Shown piece by piece: positions 35,915-46,781 of a DNA stretch of 64,000 nt. Source of the DNA: Tilletiaria anomala UBC 951 (lineage: Eukaryota; Basidiomycota; Exobasidiomycetes; Georgefischeriales; Tilletiariaceae); contig NW_013546948.1 in NCBI RefSeq assembly GCF_000711695.1, positions 29,056 through 93,055 of the forward strand. Reading direction: 5' to 3'. The stretch's first letter is position 1, and every line of letters begins with the position of its first letter. A program made the position numbers and the translations under genes. The notes below the pieces were generated by a model. That model did not search any database. It was not told the DNA's origin and was given only the letters and a program-made list of their open reading frames with translations.

Positions 35915-36798
35915 TCATGACAGCGGCTGCTTAGAAGCTGCCGATCGGACACTGCCTGTGCCAGAGACTCCTGTCGAGTTCGCGCCAGCACCCGGACCCG
36001 CACCCGTGCCGGCACCAACGTTGCTGTCATAGACCAGCTCCCTCGCCCTGCTCTGCGCCGGGTGCGTGACATCGAGGTTCGGCGTGAGGTCTGGCAGGCC
36101 CTTGTTCATCTGCTCCTCGCCGAGCACGCGGTAATACTCCTCGAGCAGCTTGGCGTTGCGCGAGTTGGCCTTCCATACCGCGAGCATCACATCGCCAACG
36201 AGAGGGATGATACCGATGCCGGCGGAGACGGCATTATTGATTAGCATGTTCGTGATGAGCCAGTCAGGGATCTCGTCTTGCTTGCGCAGAGGCTTGACGA
36301 CGAGCGAGTAGTTGAGCACCGCGTCCGCGACATCGCCGACACCTGGCACTAAGCCTAGGATGAATGTCCAACCGAACCTAAGACCGCAGCTGAGCAAGCA
36401 AACCCGGAGAAGAGAGGATATGTGAGCCTGTCATCTCAGCCACAATGCTCATCTTTTTGCTCGGATGGATGCACATGTAAAACCCTTTGTCGAGGTAGTG
36501 CGCGCGCCGCGCGATCTTGCGCAGCAACTTGGCCTGTTTCTTGGTCAAGCCAGGCGGGGGCGGGCGCTTGCGGCGCTTGACTTTGTTGGTGATTGGGTCT
36601 ATCACTTCATAGTAGTATGGGTCCTGCACAGCGCACGATAAAGGAGACCGCGCGCAGTGGCTTCTCAGCTGCAGCCATCTATGCAATGACAGAAAAAGGC
36701 TTGGGAGCCATGCTGCGTACCTGTGGCTCGTACTGCTTTGCATGTTCGCTGACTATCTTCTTCACACGGCCCGTGGCGAAGGATGTGATGCCGACCAT
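35915..36798 (-). CDS. DUF4112 membrane protein
   Basis: Family of unknown function. Exons 36798-36721, 36623-36475 and 36389-35915 give 233 residues. The conserved core is RRAHYLDKGFYICGLRFGWT then FILGLVPGVGDVADAVLNYS, and GIGIIPLVGDVMLAVW; these two segments can both be membrane-inserted. The intron-2 donor is chosen at 36474 because it restores the family join (LDKGFY/ICGLRFGW); reading on would insert 16 foreign residues and then lose the frame. The C-terminal 50 residues are Gly/Ala/Ser-rich. It is convergent with the PEP12-type gene (219 bases between the stops). Confidence 0.85.
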
Positions 36799-38432
36799 GT
36801 CGGCAGAAATAGCGAAGGCTGGTAGAATCGCTGTGTTATTTCGCCCCGAGGTGTCTATCGACAAAGTGGTGCGTCTCTTGGTCTCTAGTGCTTTCCACCG
36901 GTTTGACACGGAGTCGAAACCCGGAGAGTGGTAGCTTGCCTGTTTGCTTTCTCTAATCGTGCATGTGGCAGTTTTCAAGGAGGATGCGTCACAATACGCA
37001 AGTCAAGCTCGTCTTCAGTAACAGTTGTGGGTGCTAGCAAGCTTCAACACCAATTGACTACCTTGCCACAGAGGTGGTGGTCGTAATATGGGTGCCAAGA
37101 ACTCAAAGCTTTCATCAAAAGTCAGGCTGATTGTTGCTTCTGGCAGCATTGCACCAGTGTCTTTGATCCCCTAGCAAATGACGTCGACACCACCTCTCCC
37201 CCACCGCCAAAGGTCTCGAACGTCGGCGTCTAAACCGAAAACAAACCGAAAGTCACCAACGTGCCCAGTCTGTCGCTCAAAGGTTGAGTCCTGTTGAGTT
37301 TCACGCGTCACGGACCTCACGCGCGCACTCATAAGGGGCGTAGCTGAAGGAGTGCAGTCAGATGCGCGCTGCCGCTGGTGGCAGTGCAAACAGCTTTATG
37401 CAGAGCATATCTGCCGTTCTGCTCCTTGAAAGCACAATACATCACTATAAGCGACAAGATCAGGACGAAGGGGAATCATAGAAACTCATGAGAGAGAGCG
37501 CATTCTGGTCCGAGTGGTGGGTTCGTTATGCGTCTTGACAAAGTGAGTATACAGGAGGCCGTGCGCTGCAGAACATCTGCACATGCTCGTGCAAACAGGA
37601 GTGTTGTGCAGAGATATACGCCAAATATGGACGACAAAGAATTTATTTGCCACGCCCTACCACCCACTTCCTCATCCTTATCCGAAAATGAATGCCCCCA
37701 GTTTCTGGTTAGCAAGCCACCCCATTATCCCACATATTCTGGGCCAGCACCTGTGTCCCGTGTCCTCGCCACCTATGTCCAGGTTCCATCTGCCGGGTAA
37801 AGCACAGAGCCTCTTTCATCATCACAATCCCAAACATCGTCTTGATGGTTTTGATTCTTGCTTGCACAATCGATGCGCAACGGCGCAATGCATACGAGAA
37901 CATGCAATAAGTACTACTTGGATCCAAATCTGGGCCCGTGCCATGTGTTCTGGAGTAGTCCTGAAATGCATTGCGGTGGGTGCTCGCCAGAACGGATCTG
38001 CAACCGGGTCAATAGTTTTGTACTATGTAACCCTAGACTCTCCTCCGTGCGCTTCCCTGTGCCTGCCTGGTGCTCTCGTGGACATTATGCGCCGCGTCGT
38101 ATGATCGGTCAATCTCGTGCGACAGAGTAATCGTGAGTTTGATTAACCCCTACGTAGCATAGCTCTATGTATGAACATATGGATCGTCATACAAAAGAGA
38201 TACCCAGATACCCCCTGTGCCTCCTAATGGACCAATATGACCGGCCATCCCTCCGCCCCTGAAGCCTTCAGGCCGGTGGGTGACAAACCCCGCTTCTCTC
38301 AGCTTGCATCGTACTCCTGCCACCTGTTCTGCCCCCATCCTGCCCCGCCGCCCAACCACTGACATCCGCCACCCCCGACACGAGGCTATTGCCGCTTGTT
38401 CGCTTTCTAGCTCTCTTTACTGTGCTGCGAAT
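36799..38432. other. Long divergent intergenic region
   Basis: 1.6 kb separate the DUF4112 and PNGase A start codons. Open frames (for example 37583-38104 plus) overlap on several frames with no domain. I see no gene. Confidence 0.5.
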
Positions 38433-40841
38433 ATGCTCCCCATCGCCCCAACCCCTTTCTTGAAGCCTCTCTTTGCCCTCTCAGCTGCCATCCTTTGCGT
38501 CGCACAATTTGCAGCGGTGGCCGCCAGCGCACGTGCCCCTGCGCTGCAAAGCAATACAGCCCCTCATACCCGCTTTGGCCTCCCCCTGAGGGCTGCCTCG
38601 CCCCTCGTGGGCGATCACAGCAGCGCGGGTCAATCGCAGACAGGTGGCGTCTCGCCTGCAGTCGCCGCCGATGCTGCCGCTCCTACAGTTCCTCTGAGGA
38701 ACTTTGAGGTCAATGTCCCACCACGCGTCGATTCGCGCAGGCAGCACCTTAAGGAGTGCAAGATCCAGTTGATCAGCCGTGCTTTTGCAAACAGGTAGGT
38801 GAAGCGTTTGCGTTGCAACAGGCGCCATAAATCTGACCAGTTGCACGTCCTTGAACTTTCCTGAACTCTGACGTGCAGCTATGGAGACCCTTCCGTCTTC
38901 TCGTACTCTCCTTCGCTCCTGCCTGTCGGTTGCTCGGACCCAAACGAGTGGGTCTCAATCGTGCTCGAGCAGAACGGCACCTCCAAAGGCCGTCAGTTCG
39001 ACCGCCTCGGTACGGTGTGGCTCGGAAACGAGCACGATGGGTACGGCCTGGAGCTATGGCGCACGGATAACCCCGAGCCGACGTCATACGGGATTGTCTG
39101 GTCGACCAGAAAGGACGTCAGTAAGTACTGGCCCTTCTTGAGTAAAGATGGAAAGATGGTCTTCGATTATCCGAACATTGTCGATAGCACGTACACCGGG
39201 ATCTTAGACAGTGCGTATGAGTACTTGACTCTTTGCGCGTGTCCAGCTTTCGATCGCGCTCATTTCCATTACTCTTCCCTGTAGTTACGCTGTCTCTCAG
39301 CGTCTACCTACCCAATCACCCCAAGCAAGTCGTCTTGGCGGGCCCAGATTCTGCAGCACAGCATGTGATTGCCCATCGCTCGACGATGCGGAAGCGTGCG
39401 CAAGGCCACAAGCCCGCGGCTCAAGTCCCGTTTTCTGGCAGCATCACCAACAGCAGTATTAGCGCGACTTTTGAAGCTCATCTCCATTCCTCGCCTTTCC
39501 TCAAAGACCGCACGGCCGATGTCTTGATCCCGCTCTCGACTCGGCAGTCAAACGGTAACTCCCTATTCTCCTTTGGCGGCGCCTCCGTCGACGACAACAG
39601 CTCGCCGTCCGCATCGGGTCTGACGATCGTGTCCAACTTTCCACGCAACGCGCTTTCCGCCATCGTGGAGATCTACGCATCCGGCACCGCCGCCGAGGAG
39701 TTCTGGTACACGTCCATCCCGGACGAGGTTTACAAAGAGGTTCCTTCTGTGACGGCGCATAATTTGGGCCTCTACCCGCGCGGACCGTTCAGAGAGGTGC
39801 AGCTGCTGATTGACGACAAGCTCGCGGGAATCGCTCTGCCTTATGCCACCATTTTCACTGGTGGCATCAACCCGCTGATGTGGCGCCCGGAAGCGTCGTT
39901 CGGCGCATGGGACCAGCCAACGTACCTAGTTGACATCACTCCTTTCCTCGGCTCGCTCAGCGACGGCAATGACCACACCTTCCGGCTACGTGTAGTCAGC
40001 GCCGAGAAGAACGGGACGATTAACGCTAGTTGGTTCCTCAGCGGGAACGTGCAGGTGCACATCGACCCGACCAGCGACGAGCCGACGACGGGAGAGATCA
40101 CACGGTATGGCATCCAGCCCTTCGCACTGCCCGCTGCAGCATTCCGCACCGCCGGAAAAGTGCAAGGTGACCTTGACAAGGATGGCAGCTTGACCGCCGA
40201 AGTGCGCATCGTCCGCCCTCGCACGATCCTGATCGAAGCCAACGTCTCGCGTCCCAGCAAGAGCCATCAGAACGATCCGATGCACGTCAGCTGGAAACAG
40301 GAGTACAGCTACTCGAACTTCGACTCATCGGGGCCCACATTGCAGGTCATCAACCAGACGTCCTCGGGAAAGTCGCGCAGCACGCACGGCGGCCGCCCGT
40401 TCCTGGCTTGCGAATTCGACTTTCTGCTGGACGTCTCGCTGGTAGTGGATAGCAGCACGCTCAACACAAGCGTCGACCATCGGTACGAGGCGCTGACGAA
40501 TTTGTCACCCCAGGCACTCAACTACTGGCTACCCAGCGAGACGACGATCCACATGTATCAGACCGCGCAAGCAGCATCTACCATTCAGAACGGTTCGATT
40601 ACCAGTGGATTCGGCATGACGTCAGAGAGGTAGTGAGTCGCGACGGGCCGAGCAGCGCTAGTTAACATTCGCGCATCGTGACAGGTCACAAGTGGCTGAC
40701 CCATCCCAATCTCCTAAATTCTCCAGCTCTTACTCTGACTCGAAAGGATACACGTTCCACCGCACAACGAGCGCAAACAACACCAAGGTCACAGATAAGA
40801 TTGGCGGAAACTTGGCGCCGTACGCGTTGCCTGTTGTCTGA
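38433..40841 (+). CDS. Peptide-N4-(N-acetyl-beta-glucosaminyl)asparagine amidase A-like
   Basis: PNGase A-type enzymes cut N-glycans from secreted glycopeptides; fungal members are mostly untested. Exons 38433-38794, 38879-39210, 39285-40629 and 40685-40841 give 731 residues. An N-terminal hydrophobic signal peptide (about 1-32) targets it to the secretory pathway. Family segments: FEVNVPP, WVSIVLEQNGTSKGRQFDRLG with VWLGNEHDGYGLELWRTDNP, WSTRKDVSKYWPFLS, ITLSLSVYLPN, ALSAIVEIYASGTAAEEFWY and GPFREVQLLIDDKLAGIALP, then FTGGINPLMWRPEASFGAWD. Many NxS/T sites. The last exon has no obvious anchor signal beyond a short nonpolar tail. Confidence 0.9.
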
Positions 40842-41219
40842 TCTTGCCCCACTGCGCTGCACTGCACTGAAATGCCCCGTGCCGTGTTCCTCTTGTTGTA
40901 CTCAGCGGTTATTGGTATTCTTGAAGCTGTGAAATGGAATTTGGTGGCTTGCCTAAAACCCTCCCACACGCCTCGGCGCTCTGCACCACATACCTGAAAG
41001 TGATTTATGTATTGGCGTGATTTGTTTATGAATCGAGTTGCACCGAATGCTATTCACACAACTCGCAGCGGAATGGCCTGACAGTGTGGGACGCGAACCC
41101 AAAAGCGAGATGTACTGGTAAGTTGCAGAGCCCAGTTATCGGCACCTCATCTTAGGGCTTGTACAGCTCGATAGAGCAACGAGCGTCATCGAAGAGGTCG
41201 TCGAACACACGTGCTCAAT
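40842..41219. other. Intergenic region
   Basis: Short promoter of the next gene; no feature seen. Confidence 0.5.
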
Positions 41220-42931
41220 ATGGCAGACTTGGCTCTTCTCCGCACAATTGCCTCCCAGCACCCCGCAGTGGGCGGTCCTGGCCGCCGCAGTAACGCTGTG
41301 AAGGCGTCCATTGAGCGACTGATCGATCGTGCCAGATGGTACCACTCGCTCGTCCAGCGCGCTGTACGCGAGGGTACGTTCAAGAAAGAGAGCGAGCGGA
41401 TAGGGGCAGCGACGCTACACGTTTGTGCATATGCCGCTTTTGTGAGGTGCGCATGCAATCGATACGGGCAATACTGTGGGACTTACACCGTGCAAGGATT
41501 ATATGTCGCTGACATGTCCTGCCGTCCTTTTCACCTTGCGACAGCCTCGATCCAGAAGACAAGGTGGCACACAACGTGTTCTTCGACCGCATACGGCCGC
41601 TCGCTTCTCTCAAGAAAGATGCGTTCATTGCAGCTGTCAAACAGGTGCACCAACTTGCTGCCCAGGGTCATATGCCACCGGTTGCCGAGATAAGCAGCAA
41701 TGCTGCTGCCGGTCCTGCGCTGCATTCGTCAACAACAGCATCGGTAGCAGCAACGCGACAGATATCAAGAACAAAAAGTGCACCTCAAGAGCGATTCTCA
41801 ATGGCGCCTTCCATTGGGCCGGCTGCAAAGACGCGAGCATCATCGCGTCTCTCATCCGCTTCAGAAGCGCTGCTGGCGCCAGGATTGTCAGCAAGCACAG
41901 CTATAAATCCGACAAGCAGCCAACCGATGCATAGCAATACTGCAGACTCACAATCGATATCTGCCAAGGCGATGCAGGTAATGAACAAGAATTTCCTGCG
42001 AACCGTGTCCACCGGAGCGTCTGGCTATTCTGCTGCAGCCCATGTCTCGACTTCTTCGGTCTCCCCTTCCACGTCTTCTAAAGGCAAACAGAGTCAGCCA
42101 TCCTCCGTGGCCAATCGATCTGCACCGCCTGCCAAGAAACGCAGACTATCTCAGGCCGAAGAAGGGCATCTTGCTTTCAAGGCGGCCATGAACAAGAGAC
42201 CAAGCGCTCGCTCTTCAATGCAGCAAGCTTCGGCGTCCCAGTTATCGATGGCAAGATTCTCACCCGTTTCGTCGCAAATGAACGGAAACACGAAATTATC
42301 GAATTCGATGCCCGGAGCTCCTTTTGTCGCTACTTCTGACTCGGAAGAAGAGCGCGAATTGCAACGGGAACAGGACAATCAAACGGAGGAAGAACAAGGC
42401 ATGCGGATCGAGAGCGAGGACGAGCTAATTAATGCACTGCCGCCTGGGCAAATGCAAGGGGAGACTCAAGTGCCATCTGTTTCTGCAACTATTGATGGTT
42501 CTTCAGCTGCTAGAACTACCCAGTCCGAAATATGTAAGCGTCAATTTGTTTATTCGTCGACATTCTTTCGCCCCACCACTGCGGACCTTCATCCCGACCA
42601 TGGGCGCGATCGCGATGTTCATGAGCGTCCAGCGCAGACGGTAGACGTAATGACGGCAGCGACGGCGGTGAACCAGATCGTCCGCACGCGTGCCGTCCGC
42701 TTGACACGAAATGCTTACATCCCAACCTACGCGCGCGCACCATCGCGTCTCACATGTACATCCGCCATGCTTGCGCCGTACGCCTGCCGACTCGCCGAGA
42801 TGCAGGCCACCAAGTTATATGGCGGCGAATATGTCGATTGCGATGGCATGAGCAGGGAAGAGATGCGCGATTGGTTGCACAAGTGGGAGGAACAGACGCG
42901 CAGGGTGCTAGGGAAATCCATGTCAGATTAA
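41220..42931 (+). CDS. Hypothetical protein, 537 residues, not recognised
   Basis: Exons 41220-41446 and 41545-42931 join in phase. The first 110 residues look folded (HSLVQRAVREGTFKKESERI, SLDPEDKVAHNVFFDRIRPL). A Ser/Ala/Gln-rich central stretch of about 270 residues holds a basic KKRR-type segment (about residue 270) and acidic EDEL. The last 80 residues again look folded and basic, with NAYIPTYARAPSRLT and EEMRDWLHKWEEQTRRVLG. The nuclear-localisation-like signal suggests a nuclear protein. A 99-nt segment (42534-42632) has GTAAGC and CAG ends, keeps the frame either way and may be an optional intron. The stop codon overlaps the stop of the next gene in a shared TTAA. Confidence 0.75.
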
Positions 42932-45123
42932 CTCATTGCCTTCGTGGACGCAAACAAGACATCTGTACATGGAAAACTGTGCGGTGCCTGTTCGCTGAGT
43001 GACGCAGCAGGCTGCAAGGGCACGTCGCTGTCAGACCCGCACAATGGCCCCACACCCTTCCCTTCCCCTTGCGACTCCGACTGCAGTAGCAGAGCCCTCC
43101 CCAGCTCCAGCCAAGGCTCGGTTCCGAGGACGTACCGCGCGCCGACCTTCTCAAACACCCATTTCTCTGCTTTACTAGCTAACATAATCTGCCACAGCGT
43201 CCAACTGAGCGTGGAATCGCTTGGATCTGGAAACTGTGTATCGGTGTCTGGATCTGCTCCCATTGACTGTGTCGTACTGTCAGACCAATGCTGCTTGTTT
43301 TGCTGGACACGCGCTTCAAATGCAGCGCGCTGGCGTTCACTGAGATGGTTAGCACAGCCAAGCGCCCACTTCCAGAAACGCTGTCTGACGCGCTGAGATG
43401 CGCTTGCCTTGGTTTGTCCCGCAGCGGCAGCAGAGAGGGCGCCACCGGGTGTGAGCGACCTAAAAAAGCGCTTGAAGGCTCCTTGATCGTTCACGCCCCA
43501 GCGTCGCGCTGTGATCGAGCCGACAAGCAGCGCTGTCTCCGCATCAGGCCATAGAAGCATATCCGTGTAGAACGCAAATGAGCGAATGGAGATGGTGAGT
43601 TGATCTTCCCTCTCTGCTGTGCTGCTGCTGCCCGCTACTAATATTGGAGGCTCGCTCGGGTCGGCGCTAACAACTCGAATCGAGAGAGAGGGGTCGAGTT
43701 GAACGCGTTTTTGCACGAATGCCAAAACACGAGCTTTGCACGCCTTTTCAGCGCCCGAGGCTTCGGGCCAGAGGATGCCGCCTTTGAGCGTCTCCGTGCG
43801 GATATTGGATGCCACAGCGCCGCGGTGTTGCTCGACAGGGTTGAGTGATGGTGGCCATCCCACGCCGTTCCACTCCGTCGCGCGAGGCGCTGCCGACGAT
43901 GCAGAGAGCGGCTCTTGCATATCTGGACGGCCGAACGCATCGAGGCGATAACGGAAATGCAACTTCCCTGCTTCGTACAAAATTCGTGGGAAGGTGAGGA
44001 AGAGGGAGAACGGCTGCTTGGCCAACGCAAAGAGCAGATTGGTCGTGCAAAGCGGCTCAGCGCCACCAGAAGTGTTGGGATGGCAGGCGAGCGTGGCAAG
44101 GAGCTTTTTCCGTAACGACGCAGGTCCGGCAGCCGAGTTTGTTCCTGTAGATTCGCCTTCAGGACGGATCAAGAGGAGCAATCGGATATCCAAATCAGGT
44201 CCGATGTGCGGGCCACCTCGAAACAAGTCGCGTATAAAAAGTCTGTAGTAACCACCACGATCATTGAATGGACTGACATGGAATGAACGAGGAAAAGTCC
44301 ACTGATGATCATAGCCTATTCGCAGCTGATTCTGCGGATCTTCCTTGGCACCGGTTTGCAGGATGTAGACGTGTCGTTCGGAAAATGTGTTGTGCACTTC
44401 TAACACAACGAGCCAGAGTGAACCGCGCTCCGCAGATGACCCGGGTGTTGGTCTGTACATGTAGTATACAGTCAGTGGGTTGATTCCGTTGAAGCCAAAG
44501 TAGCTGGGCATGGTCACAGCCCAGACTTGGCCAATGTGCTCTCGCCACGAGTCTAGTGGAGCATCTTCATCTTGTGGCCCGATTGGCAAGAAGCCTTGAT
44601 CTCGCAATTCATACGCTAACTTGAGCAGTATGGAGGACTCAACTGTCCGTATCCGGTCTGCTCTCGTTGCTGACGGGCGCGATGCAACGAGATCAGGGAA
44701 GTTGAGTCGAAGATAATTCGCCGGCTTGATTGCAGTGATCGTTCTCTTACTGCTGAGTCGACGGCCATCTCTGCCTTGATTAAGCATCCCTCTCCATGAG
44801 AAGGCGAGCCTTCCATCTATGCGGCCGGTCTCTAACGCAGTCAATTCCACAGCGTAGTATAGCGTTGTGTACCGGAATTGATGTCGAGATTGGATCGGCA
44901 AGAAGCGTGCATGGTGGACATCGGCTTGAAAGATGTACCCATGCGCTGAGCCAGAGCTCTTCGCGCGACGATTCGCCGATCTACGAACCAGAGACAACAG
45001 AATTACGATGAGGAGAGTTGGAAAGACGATAGGGTCGAGCCATGGATGGATTGTCGTGGGCCTTGTAAGCGCACCTTGGGTGACAAAAGGCAACGCCGAG
45101 AACAACTTCTTCGCATTCCTCAT
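42928..45123 (-). CDS. DUF1365-family protein with N-terminal membrane segment
   Basis: A single exon of 731 residues. A hydrophobic segment (about 32-46, VFPTLLIVILLSLV) is near the N-terminus. The DUF1365 signatures follow: HARFLPIQSRHQFRYTTLYY, NYLRLNFPDLV, MPSYFGFNGINPLTVYYMYR, LVVLEVHNTFSERHVYILQT and FPRSFHVSPFNDRGGYYRLF. The second half continues with ARRWGVNDQGAFKRFF. The family is common in bacteria next to fatty-acid cyclopropane synthases, and its job is unknown. Here no such neighbour is present. A membrane protein is probable. Confidence 0.85.
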   Translation of the reverse strand: MRNAKKLFSALPFVTQGALTRPTTIHPWLDPIVFPTLLIVILLSLVRRSANRRAKSSGSAHGYIFQADVHHARFLPIQSRHQFRYTTLYYAVELTALETGRIDGRLAFSWRGMLNQGRDGRRLSSKRTITAIKPANYLRLNFPDLVASRPSATRADRIRTVESSILLKLAYELRDQGFLPIGPQDEDAPLDSWREHIGQVWAVTMPSYFGFNGINPLTVYYMYRPTPGSSAERGSLWLVVLEVHNTFSERHVYILQTGAKEDPQNQLRIGYDHQWTFPRSFHVSPFNDRGGYYRLFIRDLFRGGPHIGPDLDIRLLLLIRPEGESTGTNSAAGPASLRKKLLATLACHPNTSGGAEPLCTTNLLFALAKQPFSLFLTFPRILYEAGKLHFRYRLDAFGRPDMQEPLSASSAAPRATEWNGVGWPPSLNPVEQHRGAVASNIRTETLKGGILWPEASGAEKACKARVLAFVQKRVQLDPSLSIRVVSADPSEPPILVAGSSSTAEREDQLTISIRSFAFYTDMLLWPDAETALLVGSITARRWGVNDQGAFKRFFRSLTPGGALSAAAAGQTKASASQRVRQRFWKWALGCANHLSERQRAAFEARVQQNKQHWSDSTTQSMGADPDTDTQFPDPSDSTLSWTLWQIMLASKAEKWVFEKVGARYVLGTEPWLELGRALLLQSESQGEGKGVGPLCGSDSDVPLQPAASLSEQAPHSFPCTDVLFASTKAMS

Positions 45124-46025
45124 TCTCGGGCCTGGATCCCGGTGAATTCCAGTTGCTATAGAAGTATAATTGATTGATGCACAGCACGTCTATGGTAGAA
45201 CTGCCCATCTGCGAACTCAGGCGTAAGATCGGGTTCAGGAGGTGGACTTGGTGAGCTTTGGAAAGCGCAACATGTGTGTTGGATGATGGGTCTTTCGAAT
45301 GATCCTTGCATATCGTACTTCAAAATTTCAATAGTATTTAATCAATATTCAATATTCAAATGCCATGATTTATGATGTTATAATTTGATCGGTGGTATAC
45401 CCTATTGATTCTATGATGCTCGGTGATTTAATTATATTACAGCTATTTTTTGTGGAGAATTTGGTCGCTTCATCGCCTTTCCGGATCCGCTTTTGCCGAT
45501 TAAGGTCCATTCAATGCATCCAATCGTTACTCGAAGTCCACGTGAAGCTTGTCGCCTCGCGCTGGGTGCACTACTCCCTTCTGATATGAGTATCCTTTCT
45601 GTTGAGCCCTTTGCGCTTGCATTGTTGACTCTGTTGCGAATTGTAAGCGCTTCTCTGCCTCAATTACTGCCGCTGCAAGCTAGCGTGGTGTTTCTGACGT
45701 GTTCTCTATCTAACGATATCAGAGACATTTGCTGATGAGAATCACCTCTCAGTAAGCTTTCGTCTGTGATCGGAGAAATCCCCGAAACAGCGTGCCGAGA
45801 GTGTAACTTTTTTATGTAATGACCCCGCTCTCCCATCACGCTCTCCACTCGCTTATTGCTGTCACCTAACTGTACATCCTACAGCAGGAGAGTCGATACA
45901 TCGGTCCTCAATTGTCGTCGCCCATGCTCAAAAAGCCGGAACGCCGTGCCGTGAAGCTCTGCTGCATCCGCCACGGCTGAGATACGCCCTTCACAATGCT
46001 CGGCGAGTGCAAAGGTTCTCCTAAG
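45124..46025. promoter_or_regulatory. Divergent region with an AT-rich stretch
   Basis: The start codons of the DUF1365 and DUF4604 genes face apart. The stretch 45290-45480 is strikingly AT-rich against the rest of the window (for example around TTTAATCAATATTCAATATT). It contains no gene I can support. Confidence 0.45.
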
Positions 46026-46781
46026 ATGAACGCCCGAGCGGCTCGCTCTCTCCAGTTTTCGGGCCCTCCGGTGCCCAAATTCCTCCAGTCGTTGCACTCC
46101 CAAGTACATGGGTCGCAAGGGTCTGGATCAAAGGCTAGCCGTGGTGGCGATGAGCTGGATGAGCTTCTCTCCCTCGACCCGGATCGACCCATGATACCGG
46201 TGCGACCAGGAGGGCCAGAGAATGACCAAGGGGAGATTAGTGGGGATGAATGGGACGGAGCTCAAATCGTCGTTCTCAAGGATGGAAGGCACTTGACAGC
46301 CGATGAAGTCAAGCAGGCTGCAAAAGGTGCGCTTATCTGGCTTCATGAACGTGTAACGATAAAGTCTGAAATGAAGCTGGAAATTGCAGACTGCCACCCG
46401 CCGTCGATGGGCTCAAATGTGTCAAACTCTTCGGTTGCTGTTGGCGCCAAAATTTCACAGCCTGGCTCCGGTATTACCGGATCAAAGCGGCGAGCCCCAG
46501 TCGACGACTCCACAGCTATCTCACATACTTCTGCGTCCTCAGAAACGCAAGCACAGACAGGCATCAGCAGCGCCAAGATGCACGTTGCCAACTATCAAAA
46601 CGGGATGGGTGAGGCCAAAGACCTCATCTTTGCAAAAAAGCGACAGCGAGAAGACGAACAGATAAGCGAAAAGGAGAAGAAGCGGAAGGCAAAGGAGGAC
46701 GAAAGGCAGAGAAAGAACAGAGCTGCTAAAAACGAGAAGAAAAAGAGCGGGAAGGGACTGAGCTTTGACCTGGAAGGTTAG
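46026..46781 (+). CDS. DUF4604 nuclear-type protein
   Basis: A single-exon 251-residue protein. The ATG at 46026 gives the family N-terminus (ARSLQFSGPPVPKFLQSLHS). The other signatures are IVVLKDGRHLTADEV and the end KGLSFDLEG. Between them lies a Lys/Glu-rich basic stretch (residues about 205-245, KKRQREDEQISEKEKKRKAK) which would enter the nucleus. No molecular function is known for the family. Confidence 0.8.
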   Translation: MNARAARSLQFSGPPVPKFLQSLHSQVHGSQGSGSKASRGGDELDELLSLDPDRPMIPVRPGGPENDQGEISGDEWDGAQIVVLKDGRHLTADEVKQAAKGALIWLHERVTIKSEMKLEIADCHPPSMGSNVSNSSVAVGAKISQPGSGITGSKRRAPVDDSTAISHTSASSETQAQTGISSAKMHVANYQNGMGEAKDLIFAKKRQREDEQISEKEKKRKAKEDERQRKNRAAKNEKKKSGKGLSFDLEG

